Shown here: piece after piece, positions 5,765-5,780 of the stretch
Layout: each line of letters opens with the position of its first letter
Position numbering within the stretch: position 1 is the stretch's first letter
DNA from: JBJENW01 sp051880395
GTDB lineage: Bacteria; Bacillota; Clostridia; Lachnospirales; Lachnospiraceae
Reading direction: 5' to 3'
DNA length: 5,780 nucleotides
Assembly (NCBI GenBank): GCA_051880395.1
Contig: JBJENW010000372.1
Span: 1-5,780 of the forward strand
Made by a program: the position numbers and the translations under genes
The notes under the pieces: model-generated
The model's input: only the letters and a program-made list of their open reading frames with translations
Told to the model about the DNA's origin: nothing
Database searches by the model: none

Positions 5765-5780
5765 CGAAAAATATCTCAAC
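5765..5780 (-). repeat. Repeat-family boundary motif at the window edge
   Basis: The 16 bases CGAAAAATATCTCAAC are identical to 365-380. The sequence before them (about 5737-5764, containing GGCCACCA) loosely resembles the inner part of the 53-bp module (GGCTCCACCA at 342-351) with small gaps. In this family a hairpin usually begins 18 nt beyond the motif, which would be just outside the window. The adjacent bases also hold a tandem duplication of GTACACT (5716-5729) with no obvious role. Confidence 0.75.

Overview
The window looks like chromosomal DNA of a strictly or mainly anaerobic, low-to-moderate GC Firmicute, most likely a Clostridia/Lachnospiraceae-type gut bacterium. This rests on an oxygen-sensitive class III ribonucleotide reductase of the clostridial redoxin-fused form, strong AGGAGG-type ribosome binding sites, consensus sigma-A promoters and AT-rich intergenic DNA. 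The species is inferred from style, not identified.

Layout. Positions 1-661 carry no gene. They are packed with nested inverted repeats: a large inverted repeat (arms 1-155 and 329-483, in gapless register), a 168-bp near-perfect palindrome (400-567), a perfect 34-bp palindrome (597-630), and several copies of a short flanking motif, GGTTGAGATATTTTTC. All three genes lie on the minus strand. Read in the direction of transcription (right to left), they are a TPR-repeat lipoprotein (5632-4664), the ribosome-associated GTPase HflX (4573-3311), and the anaerobic ribonucleoside-triphosphate reductase NrdD (3034-662). Another copy of the repeat-family motif sits at the right edge of the window (5765-5780), so the three-gene block is bracketed on both sides by the same repeat family.

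Regulation. The lipoprotein gene has a recognisable promoter (5669-5697) and a TTG start. hflX follows after 90 bp and may be co-transcribed with it. nrdD is a separate unit. A consensus promoter (TTGACA-17-TACAAT, 3094-3122) is preceded by two NrdR-box-like sites exactly 32 bp apart (3131-3146 and 3163-3178), the classic arrangement for the RNR repressor NrdR. The promoter-proximal box is also the stem of a terminator-like hairpin that would end the hflX transcript directly at the nrdD -35 element.

The genes do not form one pathway. NrdD makes deoxyribonucleotides anaerobically, HflX acts on stalled or hibernating ribosomes, and the lipoprotein is a probable membrane-anchored scaffold of unknown role. 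NrdD carries a fused C-terminal CPNC redoxin domain, and no nrdG activase gene is found in the 660 bp downstream, where the repeats lie. The most unusual material is the modular palindromic repeat family at the left edge; I cannot assign it to a named family.
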